From Sinomonas humi (GTDB taxonomy: Bacteria > Actinomycetota > Actinomycetes > Actinomycetales > Micrococcaceae), in assembly GCF_000802235.1 (NCBI RefSeq), contig NZ_JTDL01000152.1:62001-126000 (forward strand): DNA of 64,000 bases, in the 5' to 3' direction. The notes below the pieces were generated by a model, which did not search any database, was not told the DNA's origin, and worked only from the letters and a program-made list of their open reading frames with translations. Position numbers and translations under genes: made by a program. This document shows positions 62,582 to 64,000 of the stretch, in pieces (the first letter of the stretch is position 1; each line of letters begins with the position of its first letter).

Positions 62582-64000
62582 GGAAGGCCTTGAGCCTCGC
62601 GAGCGAGGAGTCCTTCCCGAGAATCACCATCGACTCGAAGAGCGGCGGTGAGACCCTGCGGCCTGACACCGCGACTCGTACGGGACCGAACGCGAGGCGC
62701 GGCTTGATTCCGAGTCCATCCACGAGAGCAGTGCGGAGGGCGTCTTGGATCGCCTCCGCCGTCCACTCCGTCAACGGCTCGAGAGCCGCGATCGCCGCGT
62801 CGAGGACTTCCGCAAGATTCTCGGGAAGGCCCTTCCGCGCGTCGTCCTCGACGGTGATCGAGGCGTCCTCTGCAAACAGGAAGCCGAGCATCCCGGGCGC
62901 CTCGCCCAGCAGGGTGATCCGCTCCTGGATGAGCGGAGCGCCCTCGGTGAGAATCTGCTCCTCACGCGTGTTCAGCGTTTCGCCAACAATCCCTGCAGAC
63001 CGAAGGTACGGCACGAGGCGGTCGCGGAAGTCCGCGGCGTCCAGGAGCCGAACGTGGGTGCCGTTGATCGCCTCGGCCTTCTTCTGGTCGAAACGGGCCG
63101 GGTTCGGGAGCACATCGGCGATATCGAAGTTGTCGACGAGCTCCTTGACGGTGAAGATGTCCTCGTCCGCCGAGAGCGACCAGCCGAGCAGCGCGAGATA
63201 GTTCAACAGGCCCTCGGGAATGAAGCCTCGGTCCCGATGGTGGAACAGATTCGACTGCGGGTCCCGCTTCGAGAGCTTCTTGTTCCCCTCTCCCATGACA
63301 TACGGGAGGTGTCCGAAGAGCGGCATGTAGGACGCGACGCCGACGGCGTGCAGCGCGTGGTACAACGCGACCTGGCGCGGAGTCGAGGAGAGGAGATCCT
63401 CTCCCCGGAGCACATGGGTGATCCCCATCAGCGCGTCATCGACCGGATTGACGAGCGTGTACAGGGGTGAACCGTCGGCGCGCACGACGACGAAGTCCGG
63501 CACGCTTCCCGCCTTGAAACGGATCTCGCCGCGGATGAGATCGTCGAAAGCGACATCCTCATCCGGCATCCGGAACCGCAGGACCGGCTCGCGGCCCTCG
63601 CTCCGGAAAGCCGCGATCTGTTCCTCGGTCAGGTCCCTGTCCGAGTTGTCGTAGCCGAGCTTGGGGTCACGGCCGGCCGCGCGATGGCGCGCCTCGATCT
63701 CATCGGGTGTCGAGTAGGACTCGTAGAGGAACCCCGCCTCCTTGAGCTTCGCGGCGACATCCTTGTAGAGGTCGAGCCGGCGCGACTGCCGGTAGGGCTC
63801 GTGCGGGCCGCCGACGTCGATCCCTTCGTCCCATGTGAGGCCGAGCCAGCGCAGCGCCTCTACGATCTGCTGGTAGCTCTCCTCCGAGTCCCGCTGCGCG
63901 TCCGTATCCTCGATGCGGAATACGAAAGTCCCTCCCGTATGGCGCGCGTAGGCCCAGTTGAAGAGGGCCGTACGCACCATGCCGACGTGCGGCGTACCCG
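62574..64000 (-). CDS. gltX: Glutamyl-tRNA synthetase (5' end cut by window edge)
   Basis: A class I synthetase that charges tRNA-Glu and, in most actinobacteria, also tRNA-Gln for later amidation by GatCAB. 475 codons plus stop are visible. The reading continues upstream of the internal ATG at 63980 into GTPHVG, the middle of the HIGH-type motif, so a few residues of the N-terminus lie outside the window. Other motifs: [23 protein letters not shown] and KLSKRDP (KMSKS type). The C-terminal anticodon domain is complete. It is followed by a HAD gene, then tRNA-Gln and two tRNA-Glu on the same strand. Confidence 0.97.
   Translation of the reverse strand, partial: GTPHVGMVRTALFNWAYARHTGGTFVFRIEDTDAQRDSEESYQQIVEALRWLGLTWDEGIDVGGPHEPYRQSRRLDLYKDVAAKLKEAGFLYESYSTPDEIEARHRAAGRDPKLGYDNSDRDLTEEQIAAFRSEGREPVLRFRMPDEDVAFDDLIRGEIRFKAGSVPDFVVVRADGSPLYTLVNPVDDALMGITHVLRGEDLLSSTPRQVALYHALHAVGVASYMPLFGHLPYVMGEGNKKLSKRDPQSNLFHHRDRGFIPEGLLNYLALLGWSLSADEDIFTVKELVDNFDIADVLPNPARFDQKKAEAINGTHVRLLDAADFRDRLVPYLRSAGIVGETLNTREEQILTEGAPLIQERITLLGEAPGMLGFLFAEDASITVEDDARKGLPENLAEVLDAAIAALEPLTEWTAEAIQDALRTALVDGLGIKPRLAFGPVRVAVSGRRVSPPLFESMVILGKDSSLARLKAFRG

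Overview
The window is a 64 kb piece of a high-GC actinobacterial chromosome. Gene order, protein families and frequent GTG/TTG starts fit the Micrococcaceae (Arthrobacter/Sinomonas-like); this assignment is inferred from family knowledge, not from a database search. Almost everything is conserved core genome. I see no CRISPR array, prophage, transposase or biosynthetic gene cluster.

Layout. 1-4.2 kb: gnd (cut by the left edge), a gluconate 5-dehydrogenase-like SDR, a D-2-hydroxyacid dehydrogenase and an IclR regulator with a shared candidate operator. 4.4 kb: tRNA-Val. 4.5-13.8 kb: AhpE-like peroxiredoxin, DUF3052, aceE, then fasR-fabD-fabH-acpP-fabF, linking acetyl-CoA supply to fatty acid synthesis. 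13.8-25.2 kb: a leftward backbone (rpsP-khpA-rimM-trmD-rplS-lepB-lepB-rnhB-DUF2469-lipoprotein-yraN-comM-dprA-xerC-DUF3145). 25.4-32.2 kb: a hypothetical protein, a two-domain VOC protein, thiC behind a TPP riboswitch, ffh and a divergent G6PDH. 32.2-36 kb: a palindromic repeat and two tandem amtB-glnK operons. 36-45.6 kb: an MFS exporter, then ftsY-smc-mutM-rnc-rpmF-yceD-coaD. 45.6-50.6 kb: dapC and a spermidine-synthase-like gene inserted on the plus strand, then rsmD and recG. 50.6-60 kb: DAK2, thiL, DUF3515, ddl-gpsA-plsC-murA, leuD-leuC with divergent ndgR. 60-64 kb: DUF1697, two tRNA-Glu, tRNA-Gln, a HAD phosphatase and gltX (cut by the right edge).

How it works together. The leftward backbone covers translation and RNA maturation (rpsP, rimM, trmD, rplS, rpmF, rnc, gltX, tRNAs), protein export (ffh, ftsY, two lepB), chromosome handling (smc, xerC, recG, mutM, dprA, comM) and envelope precursors (ddl, murA, plsC, gpsA, dapC). 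Many genes are joined by 4-bp ATGA/GTGA overlaps. Plus-strand genes sit at the joints of this backbone.

Most interesting points: an ammonium channel paralog with Glu in place of the first twin-His residue; a conserved GlnR-like element before both amtB operons; a REP-like long palindrome at 32.2 kb; a long structured leader before rplS; matching operator-like sequences for the IclR and FasR regulators; several SD-less, apparently leaderless starts; and a probable ATT start for yceD. I did not find a clearly new multi-gene system.
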